Origin: Lactarius indigo
Taxonomy: Eukaryota > Basidiomycota > Agaricomycetes > Russulales > Russulaceae
Length of the DNA: 64,000 nucleotides
Direction: 5' to 3'
Assembly (NCBI GenBank): GCA_025766275.1
Contig: JAFKAC010000002.1
Location: 2,914,001 to 2,978,000 of the forward strand
Positions within the stretch are counted from its first letter, which is position 1; each line of letters starts with the position of its first letter. The notes under the pieces were generated by a model. It was not told the DNA's origin. It saw only the letters and a list, made by a program, of their open reading frames with translations, and made no database searches. Positions 47,298 through 59,105 of this stretch are shown here, piece by piece. The position numbers and the translations under genes are program-made.

Positions 47298-48670
47298 ATG
47301 TTTATGCTCTCTCAAACCTCGCCAACTGACTGGAAATACGTATCTGAAGGCGGCGCAACGGCCGTTTTCTCATACAGGGGGCCTCCGCATCCCGTTCTGA
47401 CTGGGAAGGTGTTGCGGCTCAGAAAAACCTCGAGCCAAGCCGGTGGAACACCGATCGACATCGACGACATACCAGAGCCAGCGGTGACATTCCAACAAAA
47501 AATAATCTCACGTCTTGTAGACCCTACATATCTGGTGGACTTACAGATCGTTCCTTTGGAAGCCCATTGGGTGGAGACGTTCTCCCTTCACCATGAATTA
47601 TCGCGCCCTCCAGAAAGGAGGAGCACCAGCACGATTGACAGTTCTAAACGCACCGCCGTTCTAGCATCGGATCTCGTAGGTGAAATACCATGTGCGGTAG
47701 AAGTTAAGGTGAACAACCACATCACTTCTTGGTAGCTCGGGTAACAACTTTTTCAAAGCCGAAATGGGGTTTCCTCCCTAATCCCACCCATCTTTCGCCA
47801 GAGAGCAAGCCCATCAAGACTCGAACCTGCAGAACTTGCATGCATGCCCATCTAAAGCAGACAGAAGGGGACAACGTAACGGTGCATTATTGCCCGCTAG
47901 ATCTCTTTTCAGGATCCAGAGAACGGCTTGAAATAGCCCTCGAAGGGCTTTGGAATTCTTGGTCGCAATCAAATGGTACTATCAATAACCTGCGCATCTT
48001 TCATTATGGAAAGATGGTACTTCCAACTGATGTAGGCCGCCGATCTTACCAATTGCCGCTACTGACGTGGATCGGAGAACAGGAGCTCGGTCTGCAAGTA
48101 TGGTCACAAGAGAGCCTCTCGTTGCCTCCCGATGCCCCGATCACCTCTATCAAGTCAAAGTTTATCAGCGCTTTGCTCCCTCTATTTCTCCATAATTCAC
48201 TCCTGCACCGCATTTCGGCTCTTCAACGTTCGTTGGACCCTTTGGATTGCGAGGGATTTGCAAAGCTTATTGAATCGAAACGTATCCAGTCAGCTGGCTC
48301 AAGTGACAGTATTAATGCTGCACTCCCCATCGCTGATCTAACGCAGCCTATCATGGACGACTGGGCGTCCTTCGTGGACATATTCCTGTCTCAAGAACGC
48401 CAGAAGCATTCTAGCTTCAGTCCTTCCAACCTGCGATATCACACGCTCGCCTACTTGCTCTCTGCGAGTTTCAAGGACTGCTCATTAATCATCCCAATAC
48501 GCCCTCAGACAGATGTCACTGAAACGGACGGCATCAAGGTTATAGACCTTGATATCAAGGGTGTGGATAGAATACCTGGTTGGTTGAAACTGGACGAAAA
48601 GATTGTCAGGGAATATGCGAAGATTGACACAAGGATCAGGAAAACGTGCGCCGAGGTCAGTTCGGTCTGA
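47298..48670 (+). CDS. IPK1: Inositol-pentakisphosphate 2-kinase
   Basis: Makes phytate (InsP6) from InsP5, which supports mRNA export and phosphate signalling. The N-lobe has 'DWKYVSEGGATAVFSYRG' and KVLRLRK. An intron (about 47710-47758) joins 'LVGEIPCAVEVK' to 'PKWGFLPNPTHLSPESKPIK', the family's E-x-KPKWGFLP signature, followed by 'TRTCRTCMHAHLK' with cysteines and a histidine as in the zinc site. The C-lobe has 'SLIIPIRP' and 'KVIDLDIKGVDRIPGWLKLD' (metal-binding Asp). Length is about 440 residues. ATGs at 47298 and 47304 are both possible. It is followed after 98 bp by isovaleryl-CoA dehydrogenase. Confidence 0.93.
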
Positions 48671-48768
48671 AGCGAGCGTCGCACGTGGGAAAATGTACCC
48701 CGCAGAATTATCAAATTTAAAATGTAAACATACTGTAACTGGATCATTTACACCCCATCGTCCTTACC

Positions 48769-50472
48769 ATGCCATTCATATGCAATATTCGTGCCTCCAA
48801 GTTCATTATTCCACCGATTGCTCGCAGAAATTCAGCAATCGGCCTCATCCCTCGCCGGATGGCGTCGTTCTACAACGCGAATATTGCGGGTCTTACAGAA
48901 GAGCAGATTGAGGTGTGCCAGGCTTGTCCATCACGAAAAGACATAAGACTTGGTTAACAATACAATTAGTTCAGAAATGCTGTCAGTGAATTTGCTCAGC
49001 GTGAACTTGCGCCGCTAGCAGCTGAAATTGACAGGACCAATAGTTCTCCCATGGTGGGTCTAGTCGGTCTAGTAATGGTCAACCACTTTCGCATCGTGCT
49101 CAACCATAACGTGTAGCACATCTGGAATAAACTCGGTGATATGGGCTTGCTCGGGGTCACGGTGGCTCCAAAGTACGGGGGGTTAGGATTGGGGTACTTC
49201 GAGCATCTTCTCGCTATGGAAGAGTTGTCCTGTGCTTCAGGGTCAGTAGCCCTTTCCTACGGTGCACACTCCAACTTGTGTGTAAACCAGATCCATCGAC
49301 ATGGAACGGAGGCACAGAAGGCGAAGTACTTGCCCGACTTGGTTTCTGGGGAAAAGATTGGGAGTTTGGCGATGAGTGAACCTGGATCCGGGAGCGACGT
49401 AATCAGCATGCGATTGAGAGCAGACAAGACCGATAGAGGTTGGAGATTAAATGGCAATAAGTTTTGGTGCGTCGAATTCAATACGACTTGTAATTAAGGC
49501 TTGTTTCCGACATCTAACACCTTCAGGATAACTAATGGCCCAATTGCGTCAACGCTTGTTGTTTACGCGAAGACGGCCCCAGAAATAGGATCAAAAGGAA
49601 TAACGACGTTCATCGTTGAGAAAGGTTTCAAAGGTTTCTCGACGCACCAAAAACTTGACAAGGTTGGTATGCGCGGAAGCGACACGTGCGAGCTAGTTTT
49701 CGAGGATTGTGAAGTCCCCGATGGTTAGTTATGTACCCCCATTTAATGTGTGGCGAGTGCCAAACGCGTCTCATGCAGAAAACGTCCTCGGAGGCGTCAA
49801 CAAGGGTGCATCCGTTCTTATGTCTGGCCTGGACCTGGAGAGACTGGTTCTCAGCGGCGGACCACTCGGGTAGCTTGACCTGTATCTTAAACACCCGCAA
49901 CCCACTGACGACTGGCCCCAGGCTCATGCAAGCGGCTTTTGACCATGCAGTTGAGTATGTCCACGATCGTAAACAGTTTGGTCAGCCAGTCGGAACTTTC
50001 CAATTGATGCAAGGTATGTTGGAATGATCCTAGAACGCAATGACTAAATCTGACACACGGCAGGCAAGATTGCGGACATGTATACAAAGTTGAACGCAAG
50101 CAGATCCTACGTCTACGCCGTCGCCAGGGCGTGTGACCGGGGTCAGATCAGCCGTAAAGTGAGTTTGTGATGCTTTGGCTCCCCATAGCAACTCATTTTG
50201 TTCATGTAAGGACTGTGCGGGAGCCATCCTGTACTCTACTGAGAAAGCCGTCGAAGTCGCATCAGAAGCAATGCAGTGCCTCGGAGGGAATGGATATATA
50301 AATGGTGGAAATTATATCGTCGTTGGGGTGTTTGATAGCTGATTTGAATGCCCAAGATTTCCCCGTAGGTAGGATCCTACGCGACTCGCGACTGTACACT
50401 GTCGGAGCAGGTACACAGGAGATCAGGCGCATGTTGATCGGACGGGAGTTCAACCAGGAGTTGCTAGCGTGA
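48769..50472 (+). CDS. IVD: Isovaleryl-CoA dehydrogenase, mitochondrial
   Basis: FAD-dependent acyl-CoA dehydrogenase of leucine breakdown. A basic leader ('[13 protein letters not shown]') serves mitochondrial import. Nine or so exons join to '[17 protein letters not shown]', '[20 protein letters not shown]', '[20 protein letters not shown]', '[15 protein letters not shown]' (FAD contacts), '[19 protein letters not shown]' and '[20 protein letters not shown]'. The Glu in DLERLV is the catalytic base position that marks isovaleryl-CoA dehydrogenases. '[20 protein letters not shown]' and [12 protein letters not shown] complete the C-terminus. Length near 420 residues. No lesion seen. Confidence 0.95.
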
Positions 50473-51010
50473 CATTGGGTGGTCATACTCTGTGTTTGCT
50501 TATTCCCGCTTATGTAGATCCACAACCGATTCCACGCGGAACGGACTCCCCCTTGGGATTAGAGCTTAAAGGTTACAGCGGCGAAAACCTTTCACCAATA
50601 CAGCCTATGTTGCATGAGCCATACAATGTATCCTCAGTGTGACGAAAGCAGGAATTGATTCTATTGACACCGAAGTCTACCCTAAGGTGATAATTCGATG
50701 GTCGCCAGGCGCTTCTTGAAGCATTTTAGTTGAAGTCCTATGAAGTGAATCGCCCTAGGCCTAGCTCCCCGACACGACACGAATAACAGAAAATTAGAAT
50801 TTTCTGTGCTTTTTTGAATAGGTTACATGACTTTTGGTCATTCCAATGCTTGTTCAAATGTGCATCTCATTTCCACGTACAGTAGTCCTTTCTTCTTTCT
50901 TTCTTTCTTTCAGTGGGCACGGTGGGTGAATTAATGCTCGGTATAGCCCGGGCTCGATGAAGGGCGGCGGCGGCGGGTAGGCTCCTGTATATAATAATTG
51001 ATATGCCCAT

Positions 51011-51034
51011 CATATACAGATGGTCACCGATCTA
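51011..51034. repeat. Diverged copy of the repeat at 20811-20834
   Basis: Matches 21 of 24 positions. All three differences are transitions of the C-to-T / G-to-A kind, two of them at CpG sites in the other copy. Confidence 0.35.
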
Positions 51035-51293
51035 AGTGACGGGCTCGTACACCAGCTTCCTTTGGAAAGTGGTCAGCTGACTAAGTCGAACCCCGACACG
51101 GCGCCATGGGTCGGCAGCTTGAAGAGTGTGACAGACGGCCTTTTCCAAAACCATTTCCTCCCTTAGTGAGAGAAAAATTTTATAAAACGAACGTCGGAAC
51201 ATGTCAAGACATGACAAGAGTAGTATCAGACATCGTATGTTGGGACACGCCCCAGGATGGACAACCTGAGGTAGGCCCATATATTAAGTAATC

Positions 51294-51452
51294 AATATAT
51301 ATATATATTATTACGTAGTTACAAACAGCTATCTGAAGTACTGTAGTTTTGAGGTGCCAGCTCCAGACAAGAGCATATTCTACTCCGAACCGCCGACACT
51401 CACGCGTCCCTAATATAAGGGCTCACCGCTGCGCCACACCTCTACATCGTAT
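51294..51452 (-). mobile_element. Possible tRNA-derived SINE-like element
   Basis: Read on the - strand, the segment starts with TGGCGCAGCGG (51438-51428), a perfect fit to the pol III A-box TRGYNNARNNG. GGTTCGGAGTA follows about 47 nt later, a weak B-box (core GGTTCG). The segment ends in an AT-dinucleotide tail (51308-51294). Head, internal promoter and simple-repeat tail are the layout of a SINE. No second copy exists in the window, so this is tentative. It is not a functional tRNA, because acceptor and T stems do not pair. Confidence 0.3.
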
Positions 51453-51663
51453 CTCATTTTGTCCATAATTGAGATGGAGTGAGAATTTCGAAGTGTTCAG
51501 ACTTTGGTTCTCTGCCCGAACTAAACCAGATAGGAGTGTCCCTTCCCGATCGTCACCTGATTCGGAAGATTACATTATCAGCTCGAGTGCCGCCAGCTGG
51601 CAAGCCAGCCCCCAGTGGAGTTTCTCGTTCCTCCTTTGCTAGTCTGCAGAGTCGCTATTAGGA

Positions 51664-53011
51664 ATGGGTGAAAAGCTGAAGTTCATTGCCGAGCCGAAGA
51701 CAGTCTCGGTGAGTGCGAATTCCCTGGTATCTTATCCTTTTTGATGTGTGTCCACAGATCGTTGGATGTCCGTTCAGGTCAGTTATAATTCTCTGAATAC
51801 GGTGTGCCTGTCTGTCGCTAAATTATTATGACATGTAGCGGTGGACAGGTGTGTTACTCCTGGCGCTTACCGGATCTCCACGTTGTTTCTTAAACCACTG
51901 TAGCATAGAATCGGTGTCGACAAAGGCCCAATACACCTGGTCAACGCCGGTCTCGTGGAACAGCTCAAGGACCTAGGTTGGGTCGTAGAATTCGACGGGC
52001 ACCATCAATTCGAAGACATATCAGCTGCAGTAGATCCTCCTACAGGAAAACTTAGGAACCCGAGACTCGTTTCCAATGTTACTGAAGCTGTTGGACGGGT
52101 TGTTGCTGGCCACGTAAGCAAAGGCTCTCTGCCGCTTACGCTCGGTGGAGACCACTCCCTGGCCATGGGAACCATTGCTGGGACGTTGTCGTAAGATCTT
52201 GCTTACCTTTCTCGTGGTGTCTTCTGATTGTGGAACCAGTAAATACCCCGATGCTTGCGTTATCTGGATCGATGCCCACGCTGACATCAACACACCGGAG
52301 ACTACCGATTCAGGCAAGTTGTTACTGAATCTGGGACTGTCATTTTTCTGACGGACGGCTGTGGTGTAGGAAACATTCACGGCATGCCCTTAGCCTTTCT
52401 CACTTCAGTTTCCAGATCCACTTCTCTTAGTGGTTTTGCGAGCAATCAGCCAATCCCATTTTCTTGGCTCGATACTGTTCACCTACCTCCGTCGAATCTG
52501 GCGTATATTGGCCTTCGGGATGTTGATCGGGGGGAGAAGGCGATCATCCGGGAACACAACATCGCCGCGTTCTCCATGCACGAGGTAGATCGATATGGTA
52601 TAGGGAAGGTGGTAGAAATGGCGTTGGACCGGGTAAATCCGGACAGATCGAAGCCAATCCACCTCAGTTTCGACGTCGACGCCCTAGACCCAAGTGTAGC
52701 TCCAAGTACGGGTACGCCAGTAAGAGGTGGCTTGACATTCAGAGAGGGTCATTACATCTGCGAAAGGCTGTTTGAAACGGGACTCCTGGTTGCAGTCGAC
52801 CTTATGGTGTGTGAATACTGCCACTGTTGGCATCAATTAGTCACTTCTTTCGTAACAGGAAGTGAACCCTTCGTTGAAGGAAGAAGCGGACGCTCAACAA
52901 ACTGTTGCTGTGGGATGCTCTCTTGTCCGCGCTGCGCTTGGTACGCCAAATCATTTAAACAGATTTTGGTCGCTTATCCGACGTGTTTGTACAGGAGAGA
53001 CGCTACTTTGA
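51664..53011 (+). CDS. CAR1: Arginase
   Basis: Hydrolyses arginine to ornithine and urea with a binuclear manganese centre. Metal-binding motifs are all present: LTLGGDHSLAMG, 'VIWIDAHADINTPET' (DAHAD) and 'HLSFDVDALDPSVAPSTGTP' (DVDALDP). GNIHGMPL and 'VVAGHVSKGSLP' also fit. The 5' half is finely split: MGEKLKFIAEPKTVS / IVGCPFS / a 10-nt microexon (51839-51848) / HRIGVDKGP. The last intron (about 52937-52994) joins VRAALG to ETLL and the stop at 53011. Length is about 315 residues, normal for the family. Confidence 0.95.
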
Positions 53012-53236
53012 ATGAACCGTGTCAGTCGAATTGCAGGGACCGCCCGCTGTATGAATGCTTTTGTGGCGCAGGGGGGTGTGATGGCACGGAACCAATGAGC
53101 ATTTGTATAAATTTAGTAGTGGAAGGCACACAATCACAATCAATCAGTGGAGTGGGTGGGAACCGTGAAGAAGATACCAGGGCACCATAAAAACCTCGTC
53201 AAGGGCGGGATCTAACCTTGTCGCTACCTTCCCAGC

Positions 53237-55583
53237 ATGTCTTTGTCTCGGCCAACCAGTGCGCAAGCTTCTCGTGCGAATACCCCCCTTCACTTCAGAG
53301 ATGTCGTACGTCATCCAATCCAGTGGATACGGCGCCACGATCACCCTGTAAACTCAGATATTGATTTTGCGACGCATCGTTGTAACAACCGTGCGTTTCG
53401 CCCGCATTTCTTCTAGGATCTCGATGTCTCGAAATCGTACAAGCACGAAGATGAGTCTGAAGCCCACCAGGTATCTCTCATATGCTCCCTCCCGCACAAT
53501 ACTCGAAACGAATGCTTATTTACTGTAGTTATACCGTCAATCTGCTGGCCATAAGGTGAAGCGTATCGTCCTGCCGCAGACCGTCAATCCCGTTGGTTTT
53601 CCTGTGTTACTTGTTTTTCTGCGACCTCACTCGTGTGGTACTAGGACGAAGAGACAGTCCCTGGCATCCAACATCCAGGTTCCACTGGCGTCATCTACTG
53701 TTCTGACCGTGCGCAAGCCAATGGGTTTAATTATGCTTCATCGCACGAATGGTCCAACCTGGGCCAGGGTGCCCCAGAGGTCGGGCCGATACCTGGAGCG
53801 CCGGACCGTCCTCTCAAGGTCGAGTACGACAACGACGCCCTTGAATATGCCCCTACAACAGGCGTGAAAAGTGTGTGCGGCTTAATGGCAGCTACGCGGA
53901 CGTGAATTTAAAAATTTGTCCACAGGGCTTCGGGAGGCTGTTGCCCACCTTTATAATACAACTTACCGACAGGGGAAAACCTCTCAATATACGTACGAAA
54001 ACGTTTGTATCGTTCCTGGCGGGCGAGCGGGTCTTTCCCGCGTCGCTGCTGTCATTGGCGATGTCTACTGCGTTCGTTGTTCTATTTCTGGTAATCAAAC
54101 TCATGCTCACGAATCATTGTGCAGTCGTACCAGGTTCCCGACTACACCGCATACGATCAAATGTTATCCGCGTTTAGGCGTCTTGTACCTGTCCCTACCG
54201 CGTGCGCACCGATTTGACAAATGTTAGTAAGTGACCGCCTATATGTTGACACTTGACTTGGCAGTTTGGATCCGGAGGTGAGTTTTACTGCCTTCATGCG
54301 TACCACCGGGTGCCCTGACAGCACTGTTCAGGATCATTACAACTTAGATATTAAGCAAGTCAAGGCGCGTCTCAAATAAGACTCTTATGGCTATCCCTCA
54401 TTCGCCCTTTGTTGTTTAATCCCCATAGAAAGACATCCATACTCAAGGCCTCGCGGTAGTTATTGCATCCAATCCTAGAAACCCTACAGGTCAGGTTATC
54501 AAGTACGTCCAAGACATTTTTCGCGTGCGTCCCGCCAACTCGGCTACCCTAGGGGAAAGGATCTCAAAGAGCTCGTTGACATCAGCCGGGAGAGCACGAC
54601 CACTGTCATCCTTGACGAGGTTCAGTCTTTCTTTTTTAACCCCAAGCATTACTCATTGTTCCAACGTAGTTTTATTCGTGGTACATCTATCATGACGATG
54701 ACAGAGACATCGGGAAGTCAATCTCGTCCGCAGAATATGTTGAGGACGTGAACCGAGACTCTGTGGTAATCGTCGATGGGCTCACAAAGGTGCTGATTTT
54801 TATTACTCGAAAACTCCTCAGCTAACTCTGACTTAGAATTGGCGACTGCCCGGCTGGCGAATCTGTTGGGTTATTGGTCCCAAGAATCTAATAACTGCCC
54901 TGTCTCAGTCTGGTATGTTGATAACGGTTCTGGAACGTTGGCGGCAGACGGACTAGTTACTTGGTAGGCTCCTTCTTAGATGGCGGGGCTAATCATCCGT
55001 AAGTACCCACCTTTCCTTTGACTGAGGACCCACGCTCAGCCAGTTGATTTCCCCAGTTTACAATTGGCGGCCGTCCCACTTTTGGACCCACAGCATGTTC
55101 ACAGCGAGAGGATCGCCCTCCAGAAGCATTTTAAAATGAAGCGTGATCATGTACTGAAGCGGTTGAAGGCCATTGGGGTCGAGGTCACACTTCCTCCAGT
55201 GGCAACGTTTTACATTTGGCTTAACTTGGAGAACCTCCCTGACCCCATTAACAATGGTCTTACGTTCTTCGAGGAACTTCTTAAAGAGAAGACGATTGTC
55301 ATCCCTGGCATCTTCTTTGACATAAATCCTGCACACCGGAGGAATCTTTTTAACTCACCGTGCCACCATTTTGTTAGGCTGTCTTTTGGTCCCCCGCTTG
55401 AGGACCTCGACAAAGGCAAGCCAAACTCGATTCCAGAGTCCGTACCACGTGGCTAATGTACCAATAGGCATTGATGCCATCGCGCGCGTGCTGCGTAAAG
55501 CTAAGAAAGAGGGTATGCGCTCATTCGGGCACAGTTACAGGAAGAGTATCGATGGCCCTGCCAGCCTTACTTCCCATGTCTGA
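53237..55583 (+). CDS. PLP-dependent class I/II aminotransferase
   Basis: Fold-type I aminotransferase of about 460 residues in roughly twelve exons. Landmarks: 'WSNLGQGAPEVGPIPGAP', 'EAVAHLYNTTYRQGK', 'VCIVPGGRAGLSRVAAVIGD', 'VIASNPRNPTGQVI' (class I NPxNPTG motif), 'VILDEFYSWYIY' (Asp and Tyr that hold the cofactor), 'DGLTKNWRLPGWRICWVIGP' (Schiff-base Lys) and 'FVRLSFGPP' (substrate carboxylate Arg). The last intron, 55416-55467, has a GC donor and joins DLDKG to 'IDAIARVLRKAKKEG'. The substrate is not clear; aspartate/alanine-type enzymes are closest by motif. With IVD and arginase it forms a same-strand run of amino-acid catabolism genes, probably by chance. Confidence 0.9.
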
Positions 55584-55768
55584 GGAGACGCCGCGAGAGA
55601 TAGTGAACGCTGCGAGGAAATGAATGTATGAACTATATCTGTAGACAAGGCGTCTGATAGTGGAATTCACGCCCTTCATATAAATGTAGGAAGAGAACAA
55701 ACTAAGTTACACATGGAAAGGAGAGACATGTGCTTCCGTTGGGATGCGTTGATATGGTCACAACGGCC

Positions 55769-58286
55769 TTATCTTGAGGGATCAAACGGGGAGAATGCAG
55801 TCTTAAATGCCAACACATCAGCCTTGTCATCCTCTTCGGATTGCAGACAAGTCTTCCAGTCCGCTCTTTCATCAATTTTCAATAGCGAGGCCAACACGTT
55901 CCTGAAATGGTGACTTTAGACGTGGTTGTAAAAATGGCTCTTGCATGGGCGTACCTGCCGAACTGTACACTGAATGGTAAGCCGCCCTGGTTTCGATATG
56001 CCAATCTCCTTCCGCTTGGCAGCTCTACCCGAAAGTAGCTCTCTCTCTCTCCGTTGTCAGATTCGTCCGCGTTGAATTCAATACCATGTAGCTTGCCGGC
56101 ATCCCGGAATGCAGTCTCGACCCTGTCTTGGAGGGAGAGCGGCAAAGGTACTGCTTGGATGTGTGCATGCCCACCCCTGCCCGAAATACGACCTGTCTCG
56201 AAGAAAACGGCTGTAGCATCGTATTTGGCATATAGTGCACGCAGCGCAGCCTGATATCTATAGAACAAGGCATCAGGATTGTTTCGCCATAGCTATTAAA
56301 GAGTCATACCTGTCACACTCGCCGAGAACGGAGGTACGTAATTCGCTCGAAACTGTATCGAGCGTCATGCAGTGTGCGATGGGCACAATGAGCACGTGCC
56401 CTCCTCCGGGCACGTTGGGTATCTCCGCATCCTGGTATTGCCCAGGGTTCTGAGTTGGCATCAATTTGCCCTTGGGAAATGTGAGATAACACTCTTCGCC
56501 GATCGTGACAATTAGATGCTTTGTTAGGGCGGGGTTGGACAAGCAGAACCAACACTCGTCTGGTTCAACTTCATGAGTGGGGCCGCGTCTGGAACTCATC
56601 CGGTTGTCAGGAGTTCGTCGCTCTTGTACTATGGGACAGTCCTTAATGTAGTGCAACTCGCTGCCACAAGCACGGCAAACGTAACCCTCGTGTGGTTTGC
56701 GACCACCGGTATCACCAACGGCATGCCGGGTTGGGCAGTCGCGAACAAAATGCCCTTGCTGCCAAACATGATGTTAGTGACAACTGGGATCAGAAGGGAT
56801 CTGTCTAACGTTATGGCAAGTCCTGCAGATATAGTTTTCAGGTGGTTTTGCACGCTCGGGACAGGAGTTGATGAAGTGCTGGCAGTTCTTGAGCTTTCTG
56901 GAGATGGGCAATTGACGGGACGTACATCCGTGCTATCGCATCGTTTACAACGATAGCCTGGTGGTGGCTTGTCCCGTTCCTCTCCTGGTGGTAAGATCCT
57001 TAGACTCAGGGGCGGACGCAAATCAAGGGACCGCACCTGTGTGACTACGCTTTGATCGCTGCACATTTTCCCACCTGAACGTTTGGTCTTCTGCAGCTTC
57101 CAATGGGCGCTTATATGCACGGGGTCTCTTTGTAAACGGATTGGGCGTTGCATTTGTAGGTCGTGAAGAAGCTTCCTTTGTCTGCACCTGGGGTGCAATT
57201 GCGAACGCATAAAACCACTGTCCAGAAATTCAGAGTGCAGAGCGGGCATTAACAAGGCGCTCTCACGCGCTGCTTCTTTCCCCCGACCGGCTCTCCGCCA
57301 AACGCACCAAGTCCTACAAATCTACACACTCTGTCAGTTTCGCCCGTCCACGTGAATGGCTCCCTCTCCCAAAAACGCGGAGACTTCCCCCCACCACTAC
57401 TAAAGATATATCTTGGTTTGGTTCTTTCAATTATTTCATCGATTGGCGGAGAGCCGACATCTGGTAACTCGGGCGAAGGGAGCGGTACAGACGAGAGCTC
57501 AGTGACAGCGGAGGGCCAGTCATGCGAAATGAATACATCGACCAACGGAGGAGAGCTAATCGCAGACACCGTGGACGAGCGAAGGGGAGCTTTAGATGCA
57601 GGAGAGGAGACAGCGTTGGAAAGCAGTTTCGAGACAGTCCGTGATGTGTAATAAGGAGATGAGAAACCCTAATATATCATAATGTGGTCCAAGAGAATTA
57701 AAAATGAGTATAGACACGCACATGGGGGATTTCTGATCCAAGGTAAATCTCGGGTTTGTACGTCCCTCCGAGACAGGCAATACGCAGGCCCTCAGCTGTT
57801 GTCATAATCTGTGACTTGGCTGATTATATATCAGCACCTGTGCAAGAAGTGAACAGGATGACATTTGGCCCACTGAGAAGGAATATGTTATCGCAGAGCT
57901 CTCCATTCGTTCTCGAGAATTGTTCGATCACTATTTCGGGCATTGGGTGTTCACCTTGCATAATGTAACAAGGTAGTGGAGCTTGAAAACACTCGGTTTA
58001 CCAAGTCTCCGACTTTACGACACAACTGGAGCGCACCCTGCAATTGTCCACTCAAAAGCTTTTCGGCGTTACTTCCGTCGTTGACATCTGGTGATGGACC
58101 AAAGAAGTCGCCAACGCAAAGTGCGAGGTTGAAGGGACCGTGCTTCTCCTGTATAGCTGACATCTTGTCAAACAATGCGGGGATTGAGCCCATTGCTGAG
58201 CCTACAACGAGTCTAATAACAATCAATAATACGCCCATACGGCCATGTCCTTCTTACATCCTGAGAGATGGGGATGTTGAGGCCAT
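55769..58286 (-). CDS. CWF19/DRN1-like splicing factor with zinc knuckles
   Basis: Homologue of the CWF19L1/Drn1 family, linked to lariat debranching and the late spliceosome. The N-terminal part resembles metallophosphatases: 'LVVGSAMGSIPALFDKMSAI', 'GPFNLALCVGDFFGP'. Next come 'VDVFISHDWPSAVT' and 'TWTGETDRVCRFVGLGAFG'. The middle carries zinc knuckles: GYRCKRC, 'HFINSCPERAKPPENYICRT', then 'GHFVRDCPTRHAV' and 'GYVCRACGSELHYIKDCP'. The C-terminal half holds CwfJ_C_1 ('ECWFCLSNPALTKHLIVTIG', 'GGGHVLIVPIAHC') and CwfJ_C_2 ('VFFETGRISGRGGHAHIQ', 'DERADWKTCLQSEEDD'). Length about 650 residues. Start at 58286 (MASTSPSLR); stop at 55769. Confidence 0.92.
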
Positions 58287-59105
58287 GGTTATGTCGGTTG
58301 ACCTAAGCTTGAGTAAAAGAAAGAGGATCGGCAAATGCCGAGGCGAGACCACTGTAACACGAATATTGCTTGGATAAATGTGGGACTCCAAGCTCCAAGA
58401 CCCACGTGGCACCAATTTACCACTACAGTACGTCCTTTAGACGATGTGGCATAGTGCCCGTGGTGCACCCACTGCAAGGATTTTACAATATTATACAATT
58501 TTAATGCACAAAGTTAGTGTTGGAGCTTCAACTTAGTAGTTAGTACTATTGTAGTTGCCCTTTTTGGAAACTCTTGCGAATATTTGTGTGGGGTACTGTG
58601 GACTTTTCATGCGAGTAAGGGTTTCCCAGCCGGGTCATTATTCTTGCAGCCTATACAGATACAAGGACACGGTCAAGTTATTGAGACGCAATTGGGTCGA
58701 GTGTCAGAGTCTCACCTTGCCTCATTCGGAAGTTTCCACACGCAAACGGAACAAGGGTGGCTTTAATTCCGTTACCTTCCTAAGTAGGAACAAGAATTCC
58801 TGCACAATGCAGGTACAGTGTCTCTCAAGCTGACCTTTTTCACACAGCAATGCGTAATCTCGACTACGATTGCCAAGGGACGTCCTCACGTTGGCCCTTG
58901 TTCTCTACTTGCTATTTTTATCGGATTCTCAATGTTCGTACCTAGCAAGGTACCCAAATGTGCTTCCTTCACGGCTAATGGCAGGCACAAGTAATTCAGT
59001 CCCTCGTTAAAAGCCCGTTGATCGACGTTCCTTCTCGGTACTCCTGTATCCTGGCGAATAAGCCAGACGTACTTTTTTTTTTCCTCCCATTTCTGGTAAA
59101 GCATC
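58287..59105. other. Divergent intergenic region
   Basis: 819 bp between the CWF19-like gene (-) and the carboxylesterase (+). Only short frames; a T-run (ttttttttt) lies 30 bp before the esterase ATG. Confidence 0.55.

Larger units (their letters stand above)
50473..51663. other. Intergenic, repeat-rich
   Basis: No gene. It contains a cttt microsatellite (50889-50910), a ggcggcggcggcggg run near 50966, the 24-nt dispersed repeat copy at 51011-51034, a tatata run (51294-51308) and the SINE-like segment below. Confidence 0.55.
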
